A DNA stretch of 52,802 nt, taken from assembly GCA_017439665.1 (NCBI GenBank), contig JAFSIS010000054.1, positions 1-52,802 of the forward strand. Direction: 5' to 3'. A program made the translations under genes and the position numbers. This DNA is from Lachnospiraceae bacterium. Lineage in GTDB: Bacteria; Bacillota; Clostridia; Lachnospirales; Lachnospiraceae. This document shows, piece after piece, positions 26,959 through 34,869 of this stretch (positions within the stretch are counted from its first letter, which is position 1; every line of letters starts with the position of its first letter). The notes below the pieces were generated by a model. That model ran no database searches. It was given only the letters and a program-made list of their open reading frames with translations, and had not been told where the DNA came from.

Positions 26959-26980
26959 ATTGCACTGCACCCGGTGCAAT
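26959..26980. promoter_or_regulatory. 7-bp inverted repeat ATTGCAC/GTGCAAT
   Basis: ATTGCAC (26959-26965) and GTGCAAT (26974-26980) flank an 8-base centre. It lies about 65 bases before the hydratase start, inside the leader. It could be an operator or an RNA hairpin; there is no T-tract. Confidence 0.4.
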
Positions 26981-27045
26981 ATGCCGCATCAGAAGGATTG
27001 AAAAAATGTGGAAGCAACAAACAAAAGACGAAGGAGGATAATAAA

Positions 27046-27462
27046 ATGGGGAAAATCAATATTAAAGTGGGGGACACCTATGAATTCAGCAAGAAGGTTA
27101 GCAATGAGGATGTTTTTTCCTTCGCAGAAGTGAGTGGGGACAAGAATCCTCTGCATCTGGATGATGAATATGCCAAGAATACCATGTTCGGTGGACGTAT
27201 TGCTCACGGAATGATCGGAGCAGGTGTGATTTCTGCAGCTATTGGAATGGGAATGCCTGGTGTGGGAACTACTTATCTGGGACAGACTCTTAAGTTTAAG
27301 AAGGCAGTAAGAATTGATGACACCTTAACAGTAGAACTGGAAGTTACCAGTATCACTGAGAAGGAAAAATTCGATATCGCAACAATGAAGACAATTTGTA
27401 AGAATCAGGATGGAGATGTTGTTATCGAAGGAGAAGCAACAGTAATTCCCCCCAGAGTATAA
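27046..27462 (+). CDS. MaoC-like (R)-specific enoyl-CoA hydratase
   Basis: A 138-residue single hot-dog domain enzyme that hydrates trans-2-enoyl-CoA to (R)-3-hydroxyacyl-CoA or the reverse (PhaJ-like). The hydratase 2 motif is visible as SGDKNPLHLDDEYAK with catalytic Asp32 and His37, followed by FGGRIAHGMIGAGVISA. The frame is open upstream to 26878 through leader sequence; AAGGAGG before ATG 27046 fixes the start. It is first in an operon with a CoA-transferase and a GntP permease, so it probably acts on a C4 acyl-CoA such as crotonyl-CoA/3-hydroxybutyryl-CoA (inference). Confidence 0.88.
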   Translation: MGKINIKVGDTYEFSKKVSNEDVFSFAEVSGDKNPLHLDDEYAKNTMFGGRIAHGMIGAGVISAAIGMGMPGVGTTYLGQTLKFKKAVRIDDTLTVELEVTSITEKEKFDIATMKTICKNQDGDVVIEGEATVIPPRV

Positions 27463-27512
27463 CGGATAAAGAGAAGTAAAAGTAAAATAAAGAAAAAAGG
27501 AGGAAGGAAAGC

Positions 27513-29081
27513 ATGAACAAACTGATCAGTGCCCGGGAGGCAGTGAAGTGCATTAAGGATGGAGATACCATCGGCATTAATGGCTTTGCTTTTGGCTATG
27601 GCTTTGCCGAAGAAGTTTTCCAGGCTTTGGAAGAACGTTTTCTGGAGGAAGGACATCCCAGAGATCTTACCCTTTTATTTGCTTCCGGCTGTGGTAACGG
27701 CGGCAAGCAGGAAGGAACCTTCGGACTTGACCATGTTGCTCATGAAGGCCTGGTAAAACGTGTAATTGCAGGTCATGTGGGACTGGCTCCCAGACTCAGC
27801 GGAATGATCAATGAAAATAAGATCGCTGCTTACAATTTCCCTCAGGGTGTGGTTGCTCATTTATTCCGTGCCATCGCAGGAAATAAACCGGGTGTGATCA
27901 CCAGAGTGGGTCTGAAGACCTTTGCTGACCCCAGACTTGAAGGCGGAAGAATGAATGAGGCGGCAAAAGCAGACAGCTTTGTAGAAGTGATCAACATTAA
28001 TGGAGAAGATTTCTTATTTTATCGTTCCATTCCGATCAATGTGGGAATCGTAAGAGGAACCGTAGGTGATGAAAGCGGAAATATGACCGTGACTAAAGAA
28101 GGTGTATTACTGGAAACCTTACATATTGCAGAAGCTGCAAAGAATTCAGGAGGAGTGGTGATCGGTCAGGTAAAAGAAGTGGCTCAGACAGGAACCCTTC
28201 ATCCTCAGGACATTTATATTCCTGGAATCATGGTGGATCATCTGGTACATGCAAAGCCGGAGAACCACAAGATGACCTGCTCCACCGTTTACGATCCGGC
28301 TTATACCGGCGAAGTAAAGGTTCCTGTGAGCAGTCTTCCACCCATGGAAATGGGCCCCAGAAAAATTATTGCCAAACGTTGTGCAAAAGAACTTTCCCTG
28401 GATACGACCATCAATCTGGGTATTGGTGTTCCCGAAGGAGTGGCATCCATCGCTTTGGAAGAGGGAATTGCAGATCGTCTGACCATGACCATTGAAGCCG
28501 GTGCCATCGGAGGTATACCCGGAAGCGGACATCTGTTAGGAGGAGCAGCCAACGTAGAAGTTCTCATCGGCCAGCCTAATCTTTTCGACTACTATGATGG
28601 AGGCGGTCTGGATATTACCTATCTGGGACTGGCCCAGGCAGATGAGAAAGGAAATATCAACGTAAGTAAATTCAACGGTCGTATGGTAGGTTGTGGCGGC
28701 TTCGTTAATATTTCCCAGAATACAAAGCAGGTAGTGTTCTGCGGAACCTTTACCGCAGGAAAATCTGTTATCGAGGTAAAGGACAACAAATTAAATATTA
28801 TTGAAGACGGTAAGTTCTGTAAGTTTGTTCCTCAGGTAGAGCAGGTAACCTTCAGTGGAGATTATGCAAGAGAAACCGGACAGAGGGTACTCTATGTTAC
28901 CGAACGTGCAGTATTTGAACTGACAGAGGAAGGCTTTACGCTGACCGAGATTGCTCCCGGAGTGGATCTTCAGAAGCATATTCTGGACAAAATGGAATTT
29001 AAGCCTGTGATTTCCAAGAATCTGCGTGAAATGGATGCGAACATCTTCGAAGATGTTGTAATGGGCTTGAAAGGAGAATAA
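27513..29081 (+). CDS. Fused acyl-CoA:acetate/propionate CoA-transferase (family I)
   Basis: A 522-residue enzyme with the alpha and beta CoA-transferase domains joined in one chain, like propionate CoA-transferase (Pct) and YdiF. The N-terminal half has the oxyanion/CoA-binding stretch LTLLFASGCGNGGKQEGTFGL. The C-terminal half has the catalytic glutamate (Glu328) in MTIEAGAIGGIPGSG, followed by DITYLGLAQADEKGNINVS. It would activate an imported acid with CoA from acetyl-CoA or another thioester. GGAGGAAGG precedes the ATG. It lies between the hydratase and the permease, three bases before the latter. Confidence 0.9.
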   Translation: MNKLISAREAVKCIKDGDTIGINGFAFGYGFAEEVFQALEERFLEEGHPRDLTLLFASGCGNGGKQEGTFGLDHVAHEGLVKRVIAGHVGLAPRLSGMINENKIAAYNFPQGVVAHLFRAIAGNKPGVITRVGLKTFADPRLEGGRMNEAAKADSFVEVININGEDFLFYRSIPINVGIVRGTVGDESGNMTVTKEGVLLETLHIAEAAKNSGGVVIGQVKEVAQTGTLHPQDIYIPGIMVDHLVHAKPENHKMTCSTVYDPAYTGEVKVPVSSLPPMEMGPRKIIAKRCAKELSLDTTINLGIGVPEGVASIALEEGIADRLTMTIEAGAIGGIPGSGHLLGGAANVEVLIGQPNLFDYYDGGGLDITYLGLAQADEKGNINVSKFNGRMVGCGGFVNISQNTKQVVFCGTFTAGKSVIEVKDNKLNIIEDGKFCKFVPQVEQVTFSGDYARETGQRVLYVTERAVFELTEEGFTLTEIAPGVDLQKHILDKMEFKPVISKNLREMDANIFEDVVMGLKGE

Positions 29082-29084
29082 AGT

Positions 29085-30410
29085 ATGTTAGGATTATTTG
29101 GTATGTTATTGGGGCTTGCCGTTTTGATTGTGCTGGCCTATAAAGGACAGTCAATGATGTGGGTAGGCCCTGTGGCGGCTTTGACGGTTGCTCTGCTGGG
29201 TGGTCTGGAACTGCTTCCGGCCTATACCAGCACCTATATGAGCGGTCTGGTAGGCTTCGTTTCCTCCTGGTTCCCCATGTTCATGCTGGGAGCCATGTTC
29301 GGAAAGATCATGGAGGTGACGGGTTCGGCGCATGCGATTGCAAGGAAGCTGTCCGGCCTGATCGGTGCTGAAAGAGCCATCATCGCAGTGGTTATCAGCT
29401 GTGGTCTTCTGGTTTATGGCGGTATTTCCCTCTTCGTTGTAGTGTTTGCCATCTATCCCATTGCAATTTCTCTATTTAGAGAAGCAAACCTTCCCAGACG
29501 ACTGATTCCCGGCTGTATTGCCTGTGGAGCATTTACTTTCTCCATGACGGCTTTCCCCGGAAATCCTCAGTTAAATAACATCATCCCTACCAGATACTTT
29601 GGAACCAATGCCATGTCCGGTGCCATTCTGGGTATCGTAGGTGGTCTGATCATGATGGTGGGTGGTATTGCCTGGCTGACCTATCGTTCTAAAAAGATGG
29701 TTGCTGCCGGTGAGCATTTTGATGAGCCTGCAGATTTAAAGGAAGCTTCCGCAGAAGAAGAGCCTAATGTGGTTATGGCTATTCTGCCTCTGATCGTGGT
29801 AGTTCTGGTACTGAACGTACTGCCTATGTTTGTGGCTTTCCCCGATGATATGAAGTCTACATATTCTATCATTATCGCTCTGCTTTGCGGTATTGCTCTT
29901 GCAGCAGCATTCAACTTTGGAAGAATTAAGGATGTATTAAAAGCTATTAACGACGGTGCAAGCAGCTCTGTTCCTGCCATTATGAATACTTCCGCTGTAG
30001 TAGGTTTTGGTTCCGTAGTAAAAGCAGTCCCTGCCTTTGCGATTCTGACCGAAATGGTATTGTCAATTCAGGCAAGTCCTCTGATTTCCCTGGCGCTTTC
30101 CGTAACCCTGTTGGCAGGTGCCACCGGTTCTTCCTCAGGTGGTATGGGAATCGCTCTGGAAGCACTTGGTGCTAACTATATGGATCTTGCCGCTACCATG
30201 AACATTGATCCCGGTGCTTATCATAGAATCGCTTCTATCGCTTCCGGTGGTCTGGACTCCTTACCTCACTGTGGTGCAGTTATCACCCTGCTTGCCGTTA
30301 CCGGTATGAACCATAAGAAATCTTATGCAGACATCGGTATGGTTACGGTTGTCATTCCTTGTATTGCAACAGTTGTAGTTGTAGCTCTTGGTATGATGGG
30401 AATCGTTTAA
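29085..30410 (+). CDS. GntP-family organic acid permease
   Basis: A 441-residue polytopic membrane protein (about 11-12 helices) of the GntP family, which imports gluconate or short hydroxy/fatty acids with protons. Family stretches seen are SWFPMFMLGAMFGKIMEVTGSAHAIA, AFTFSMTAFPGNPQLNNIIPT, and LLAGATGSSSGGMGIALEALG near the C-terminus. It follows the CoA-transferase stop by 3 bases, so it is translationally coupled, and probably brings in the acid which that enzyme activates. The substrate cannot be read from sequence; 3-hydroxybutyrate or butyrate-like acids fit the neighbours. Confidence 0.9.
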   Translation: MLGLFGMLLGLAVLIVLAYKGQSMMWVGPVAALTVALLGGLELLPAYTSTYMSGLVGFVSSWFPMFMLGAMFGKIMEVTGSAHAIARKLSGLIGAERAIIAVVISCGLLVYGGISLFVVVFAIYPIAISLFREANLPRRLIPGCIACGAFTFSMTAFPGNPQLNNIIPTRYFGTNAMSGAILGIVGGLIMMVGGIAWLTYRSKKMVAAGEHFDEPADLKEASAEEEPNVVMAILPLIVVVLVLNVLPMFVAFPDDMKSTYSIIIALLCGIALAAAFNFGRIKDVLKAINDGASSSVPAIMNTSAVVGFGSVVKAVPAFAILTEMVLSIQASPLISLALSVTLLAGATGSSSGGMGIALEALGANYMDLAATMNIDPGAYHRIASIASGGLDSLPHCGAVITLLAVTGMNHKKSYADIGMVTVVIPCIATVVVVALGMMGIV

Positions 30411-30451
30411 TCCTATAGTTCCATAGATTCAATAGATATTACATAAATAGA

Positions 30452-30512
30452 AACAGAGATATCCTTATAGGCAGTAAATCACAGGATTTTGCTGAAGGAT
30501 ATCTCTGTTTTT
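30452..30512 (+). terminator. Terminator of the hydratase/CoA-transferase/permease operon
   Basis: AACAGAGATATCCTT pairs with AAGGATATCTCTGTT (30453-30510) around a long loop and ends in TTTTT. Confidence 0.75.
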
Positions 30513-30516
30513 GGTT

Positions 30517-30545
30517 TTGCAAATAAGAAAAGGGTATGCTATAAT
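30517..30545 (+). promoter_or_regulatory. coaBC promoter
   Basis: TTGCAA (30517-30522) and TATAAT (30540-30545) are separated by a 17-base spacer; it lies 64 bases before coaBC. Confidence 0.7.
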
Positions 30546-30609
30546 ACTCAAATGTGGACTGAAATTGTGGACTTAAAAGAAGCAGGAAATTACGTCCGGG
30601 AGGATAAGG

Positions 30610-31809
30610 ATGTTACAGTCAAAAACCGTAGTTTTAGGAATCAGTGGCAGCATTGCCGCCTATAAAACGGCTTCTCTGGCAAGTGCCCTAAAGAAGCTGA
30701 ATGCAGATGTACATGTGATCATGACCTCCAATGCTACCAATTTCATCAACCCGATCACCTTTGAAGCACTGACGGGAAATAAGTGCCTGGTGGATACCTT
30801 TGACCGGAATTTTCAGTTTCAGGTGGAGCATGTTTCCCTGGCTAAAAAGGCAGACCTGGTTATGGTGGCACCGGCCAGTGCCAATGTGATCGGCAAAATT
30901 GCCCATGGAATTGCAGATGATATGCTGACCACTACCCTCATGGCCTGTAAGTGTCCTGTGTTTCTGGCCCCGGCTATGAATACCCGTATGTTTGAAAATC
31001 CTATTGTACAGGAGAATATCCGGGTATTGAAGCAATACGGCTACAGGGTAATAGAACCGGCAGCAGGCTATCTGGCCTGCGGAGATACCGGTGCAGGCAA
31101 GATGCCTGAGCCGGAGGTGCTTCTTTCCTATATCACCCAGGAAATTGCCTGCAAAAAAGATCTGTTGGGAAAAAAGATACTGATCACGGCAGGGCCTACC
31201 AGAGAGGCTATCGATCCGGTAAGGTATATTACCAATCATTCTTCGGGGAAAATGGGCTACGCTCTGGCAGAGCGGGCCTCTATGCGGGGGGCAGAGGTTA
31301 CTCTGGTAACAGGGCAGACCTCACTGACACCGCCTCCCTTTGTGAAGGTGGTAAAGATTACTTCGGCCCGGGAGATGTTTGATGCTGTTACGGCGGTCAG
31401 CCATGAGCAGGATATGATCATCAAGGCAGCAGCCGTGGCAGATTATCGTCCGGCCCAGGTCAGTGACCATAAAATGAAAAAAAAGGACGGTCAGCTGGTT
31501 TTGGAGCTGTCCAGAACGCAGGATATTCTGCAGTATCTGGGTGAGCATAAGAGAGAGGGTCAGCTCCTTTGCGGATTTGCCATGGAAACGGAGAATTTGA
31601 TTTCCAACGCAAGGGCAAAGCTGGAGAAGAAAAATCTGGACATGATCGCAGCCAATAATCTAAAGGTAGAGGGAGCGGGATTTCAGACGGATACCAACGT
31701 ATTGACGCTGATTACCCGGAATGAAGAAGTATCACTCGATAAAATGTCTAAAGAGGATGCATCCGAGATCATTCTGAATAAGCTGCTCACTCTGCAAACA
31801 AATGATTAA
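30610..31809 (+). CDS. coaBC: Phosphopantothenoylcysteine decarboxylase / phosphopantothenate-cysteine ligase
   Basis: A bifunctional enzyme of coenzyme A synthesis. The N-terminal flavoprotein CoaC domain (about 1-180) has GISGSIAAYKTASLASALKK, the PAMNTRMFENP substrate motif, and the active-site Cys in LACGDTGAGKMPEP. The CoaB domain (about 188-399) starts KKILITAGPTREAIDPVRYITNHSSGKMG and includes KAAAVADYRP. CGGGAGGATAAGG precedes the ATG. Nearby PanT and CoaX genes give a CoA supply cluster. Confidence 0.95.
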   Translation: MLQSKTVVLGISGSIAAYKTASLASALKKLNADVHVIMTSNATNFINPITFEALTGNKCLVDTFDRNFQFQVEHVSLAKKADLVMVAPASANVIGKIAHGIADDMLTTTLMACKCPVFLAPAMNTRMFENPIVQENIRVLKQYGYRVIEPAAGYLACGDTGAGKMPEPEVLLSYITQEIACKKDLLGKKILITAGPTREAIDPVRYITNHSSGKMGYALAERASMRGAEVTLVTGQTSLTPPPFVKVVKITSAREMFDAVTAVSHEQDMIIKAAAVADYRPAQVSDHKMKKKDGQLVLELSRTQDILQYLGEHKREGQLLCGFAMETENLISNARAKLEKKNLDMIAANNLKVEGAGFQTDTNVLTLITRNEEVSLDKMSKEDASEIILNKLLTLQTND

Positions 31810-31841
31810 CTGTTGGGAATACGAACAGTAATAAAATGGGT

Positions 31842-31885
31842 AACTATCCGGTGGGCCTGATGATCCCTTCAGGCTTCCGGCAGTT
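31842..31885 (+). other. Long hairpin in the leader of the PanT-like gene
   Basis: AACT, TCCGG and GCCTGA pair in order with TCAGGC, CCGG and AGTT, with small internal loops, 50 bases before the gene. There is no T-tract, so it is probably not a terminator; it may be an RNA control or processing element. Confidence 0.4.
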
Positions 31886-31935
31886 ATAAAAAACTGTACT
31901 GCATCTCATAAGAGAGCGGCAACAAGGAGGAAAAA

Positions 31936-32559
31936 ATGAATAAGATGAAAAAAGACACTCGTTGGATGGTTACGACAGCCCTGATGATGGCGATCGTGAT
32001 CTTGCTGGCTAATACGCCTCTGGGACTGATTCAGCTTCCGATTATCAAAGCCACTACGGTACATATTCCGGTAATCGTGGGAGCCATCGTTCTGGGTCCC
32101 CTGGCAGGAGGTATCCTGGGAGCCACCTTTGGCGTATGCTCGATGATCAGCAATACCATGGCGCCCACCCTGCTGTCCTTTGCCTTTTCACCCTTTTTAA
32201 GTACCACGGGACTTGGTGGAGCAGCAAAGGCAGTATGGATATCTATCGGCTGTCGTACTTTACTGGGTATAGCAGCGGGCTGGTTCTGGATCCTGTTAAA
32301 AAAGGTGAACCTGAATCAGAACATTGCGCTTCCGGTGACCGGCTTCGTGGCATCCATGTTCCATACTCTGGTGGTAATGGGCAGCATATTTGTTTTACTG
32401 GCAAATCAGTATGCCGAGGCCAGAGAGGTGGCAGAGAGTGCGGTTTTTGGGCTGATCATGACCACCGTTTTTGCTTCCGGGGTACCGGAGGCTATTGCAG
32501 CGGCAATCCTGGTTTTTGCCCTGGGTAAGGTACTGATAAAAATCTACAAAGCAAAATAA
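31936..32559 (+). CDS. ECF transporter S component, probably pantothenate (PanT-like)
   Basis: A 207-residue integral membrane substrate-binding subunit with about six helices, as in energy-coupling factor transporters. The opening TRWMVTTALMMAIVILLANTPLGLI, followed by KATTVHIPVIVGAIVLGPLAGGILG, fits the S-component fold. It works with the shared EcfT/EcfA module, which is not in the window. It lies between coaBC and coaX, both of which act on pantothenate-derived metabolites, making pantothenate the likely substrate (inference from context and family). AAGGAGGAAAAA precedes the ATG. Confidence 0.82.
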   Translation: MNKMKKDTRWMVTTALMMAIVILLANTPLGLIQLPIIKATTVHIPVIVGAIVLGPLAGGILGATFGVCSMISNTMAPTLLSFAFSPFLSTTGLGGAAKAVWISIGCRTLLGIAAGWFWILLKKVNLNQNIALPVTGFVASMFHTLVVMGSIFVLLANQYAEAREVAESAVFGLIMTTVFASGVPEAIAAAILVFALGKVLIKIYKAK

Positions 32560-32597
32560 GGATGAAGGGATCTGCCAAGGTGCAGAAAGGCAAGAAA

Positions 32598-33383
32598 ATG
32601 ATACTGGCAATAGACATTGGTAATACCAATATTGTAATCGGTTGTTTGAGCAGGGAAAAAACCTGTTTTGTCGAACGGCTTTCCACCGTCCGGACGAAAA
32701 CGGAGCTGGAGTATGCAAGAGATATCAAGACGGTTCTGGATATCTATCATATCAGCGCAAAGGAGATCGAGGGGGGAATCATTTCCTCCGTCGTTCCTCA
32801 GATCACCAACGGGGTTAAGCTGGCAGCGGAAAAAATCCTGAAAAAGGAGGTACTGGTTTTAGGCCCCGGTATTAAGACCGGGCTGAACATTCTGATGGAT
32901 CAGCCGGGACAGCTGGGTGCAGACCTGGTAGCCGATGCTGTGGCCGGTATAGCGCAGTATCCGGTTCCTCTTATCGTTATCGATATGGGAACCGCGACTA
33001 CTGCCTTCGTTATCGACGAAAAGAAGAACTATATCGGAGGTATGATCCTGCCCGGAGTACGCATTGCTCTGGATGCCCTGGTTTCCCGTGCTTCACAGCT
33101 TTCCGGGATCAGCATAGATGAACCTAAACGGGTGATCGGGAAAAATACCATTGAATGTATGAAAAGTGGTGTGCTGTACAGTAATGCGGGATCCATTGAT
33201 GGAATTATCGACCGGATGGAAGAAGAGCTGGGACAGAAGACTACGGTAGTGGCTACCGGAGGTCTGGCCAGCAAGATCGTTCCTTTCTGTAAGAGACAGA
33301 TTCTTTTGGATGAGGATCTGTTGCTGAAGGGGCTTCTGATCATCTATGAAAAGAATAAAGGAATTCACCATGAAGGAAAATAG
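32598..33383 (+). CDS. coaX: Type III pantothenate kinase
   Basis: It phosphorylates pantothenate, the first step to CoA, and is not inhibited by CoA. The N-terminal phosphate loop is LAIDIGNTNIVIG; the ASKHA-fold motifs VIDMGTATTAFVID and GGMILPGVRIALDAL follow, with GPGIKTGLNI between. The frame is open to an ATG at 32562; homologues start at MILAIDIGNTN, so 32598 is preferred (261 residues), although its ribosome binding site (AAAGGC) is modest. It overlaps the next gene by 14 bases. Confidence 0.93.
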   Translation: MILAIDIGNTNIVIGCLSREKTCFVERLSTVRTKTELEYARDIKTVLDIYHISAKEIEGGIISSVVPQITNGVKLAAEKILKKEVLVLGPGIKTGLNILMDQPGQLGADLVADAVAGIAQYPVPLIVIDMGTATTAFVIDEKKNYIGGMILPGVRIALDALVSRASQLSGISIDEPKRVIGKNTIECMKSGVLYSNAGSIDGIIDRMEEELGQKTTVVATGGLASKIVPFCKRQILLDEDLLLKGLLIIYEKNKGIHHEGK

Positions 33384-34089
33384 GTGGGGGATCAGTGGAA
33401 ACGGACTGAAATGGATCGCGCTGATCACTATGCTGATCGATCACGTTGGTGCGGTGATCGTTATCCGTATGCTGAATCTGGAACAGTTTGACAGGGCCTT
33501 CTGGCTGCAGATCTATTCTCCGTTAAGAAGTATAGGCAGAGTGGCCTTTCCTATTTTCCTCTTTCTGCTGGTGGAAGGCTTTCTTCATACCAGAAATGTA
33601 GGAAAATATTTAGGACGATTGCTGATTTTTGCGGTAATTTCCGAGATTCCGTTCAATCTGGCCATTGCCGGAAGCGTCTGGAGCCTGAAATACCAGAATG
33701 TATACTGGGAGCTGGCTCTTGGGCTTGTAGTGATCTGGCTGGTGAGAATAGTGGGGGAAAAGCCTCTTCATTTCAGTATTCAGGTTGTTTTGAAGCTATT
33801 GATCCTTACGGCGGGAATGGTTCTGGCTGAGGTTCTGGCGCTGGATTACGGATTATATGGAATGATCAGTATTTTCGTTATTTATCAGGCCAGAGACAAT
33901 CGGTTCAGGCAGGCAGCCCTGGGAGCTGCAACCTTTCTTTGGGAAAATCCTGCGCCCCTGGCCTTTCTTCCCATTCTTTGTTACAACGGAAAACGGGGAA
34001 GAGGGCTAAAATTTGCTTTCTATGTTTTTTATCCGGCACATTTATTGGTTTTATACCTAATTGCAAGGGCAATCGGCTGTCCTTATTAA
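33370..34089 (+). CDS. TraX-like membrane protein
   Basis: A 239-residue polytopic membrane protein with about seven helices and the TraX family opening GLKWIALITMLIDHVGAVI, then SIGRVAFPIFLFLLVEGFLHT and FYPAHLLVLYLIA near the end. TraX of F plasmid acetylates pilin; chromosomal homologues in Firmicutes have no proven function. AAAGGAATTCACC before ATG 33370 is better than the ATG at 33346. The start lies inside coaX, so the two are translationally coupled, though a functional link to CoA is only suggestive (acetyl-CoA as donor). Confidence 0.85.
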   Translation: MKENRWGISGNGLKWIALITMLIDHVGAVIVIRMLNLEQFDRAFWLQIYSPLRSIGRVAFPIFLFLLVEGFLHTRNVGKYLGRLLIFAVISEIPFNLAIAGSVWSLKYQNVYWELALGLVVIWLVRIVGEKPLHFSIQVVLKLLILTAGMVLAEVLALDYGLYGMISIFVIYQARDNRFRQAALGAATFLWENPAPLAFLPILCYNGKRGRGLKFAFYVFYPAHLLVLYLIARAIGCPY

Positions 34090-34142
34090 CGAAAAAATGG
34101 CGAATATTCGCATATTATTGCATTCCTGGCGATGGGTGGCAC

Positions 34143-34172
34143 TTGTAAGAGATATCCTTTATCTACTATAAT
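34143..34172 (+). promoter_or_regulatory. Promoter ahead of the Spo0A-like gene
   Basis: TTGTAA (34143-34148), an 18-base spacer and TATAAT (34167-34172). Predicted transcription starts near 34179, immediately before a 13-bp hairpin. Confidence 0.65.
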
Positions 34173-34182
34173 TTGTCACAAG

Positions 34183-34216
34183 AAGGGGAAGAAGGCAATC
34201 TGTCCTTCTTCCCCTT
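34183..34216 (+). other. 13-bp perfect hairpin at the 5' end of the Spo0A-like leader
   Basis: AAGGGGAAGAAGG pairs with CCTTCTTCCCCTT around CAATCTGT. Only a short TTT follows, so it may be a weak terminator of the traX gene or a stabilising leader hairpin 30 bases before the next ATG. Confidence 0.5.
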
Positions 34217-34245
34217 TACTAATTATTCAGGAAAGGAAGTAGGTC

Positions 34246-34788
34246 ATGGAAAAGGTGAAGGTAACGACTACAAACGACAGTGAAAGAATGTTTAAAATAC
34301 TCAGTGATTTAATGAATACCAATAAAGAATTCCATATCAATATTATTGTGCCGGGAAAAGAAAACGGAGAGGAACGTGAAGAGGAGAGCTGTTTTTTTAC
34401 TACTCCGCCGATCAACGTAAAAACAGAAATGAAACCGGAGCATGATCTGGAGCAGGATGTAACCGATATGATCCATGAGATCGGTGTACCAGCCCATATT
34501 AAGGGTTACCAGTATCTGCGGGAGGCTATTATGATGGCAGTAGAAGATATGGATATGCTGAATTCCATTACCAAAGTACTTTATCCCACCATTGCCAAAA
34601 AATTTATGACCACGCCCAGTCGGGTTGAGCGGGCCATCCGTCATGCTATTGAGGTGGCCTGGAGCAGAGGAAGGATGGAGACACTGGATGCCCTCTTTGG
34701 ATATACGGTAAATACTGGAAAGGGAAAACCTACCAATTCTGAGTTTATCGCGTTGATTGCGGACAGAATCAGGCTTCAATACCGCTAA
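34246..34788 (+). CDS. Spo0A C-terminal DNA-binding domain protein without receiver
   Basis: A 180-residue protein whose residues about 70-180 match the Spo0A effector domain closely: [25 protein letters not shown] (start of the helix-turn-helix region), then [18 protein letters not shown] (recognition helix area) and [26 protein letters not shown]. The N-terminal 65 residues are not a CheY-like receiver: no phospho-acceptor Asp context is visible, and the segment is short and polar. It therefore likely binds 0A boxes, or relatives of them, without phosphorelay input, as a modulator or competitor of Spo0A (inference). It has its own promoter; glgA follows. Confidence 0.88.
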   Translation: MEKVKVTTTNDSERMFKILSDLMNTNKEFHINIIVPGKENGEEREEESCFFTTPPINVKTEMKPEHDLEQDVTDMIHEIGVPAHIKGYQYLREAIMMAVEDMDMLNSITKVLYPTIAKKFMTTPSRVERAIRHAIEVAWSRGRMETLDALFGYTVNTGKGKPTNSEFIALIADRIRLQYR

Positions 34789-34795
34789 TTTTATC

Positions 34796-34824
34796 TTTCA
34801 ATAAAAGGCCGGTTGGTGTATAAT
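34796..34824 (+). promoter_or_regulatory. glgA promoter
   Basis: TTTCAA (34796-34801), a 17-base spacer and TATAAT (34819-34824), 46 bases before the GTG start. Confidence 0.55.
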
Positions 34825-34869
34825 AATTCTTAAGTTGCAATGTAGAATATAAGAAAGTGAGGAATTGCA

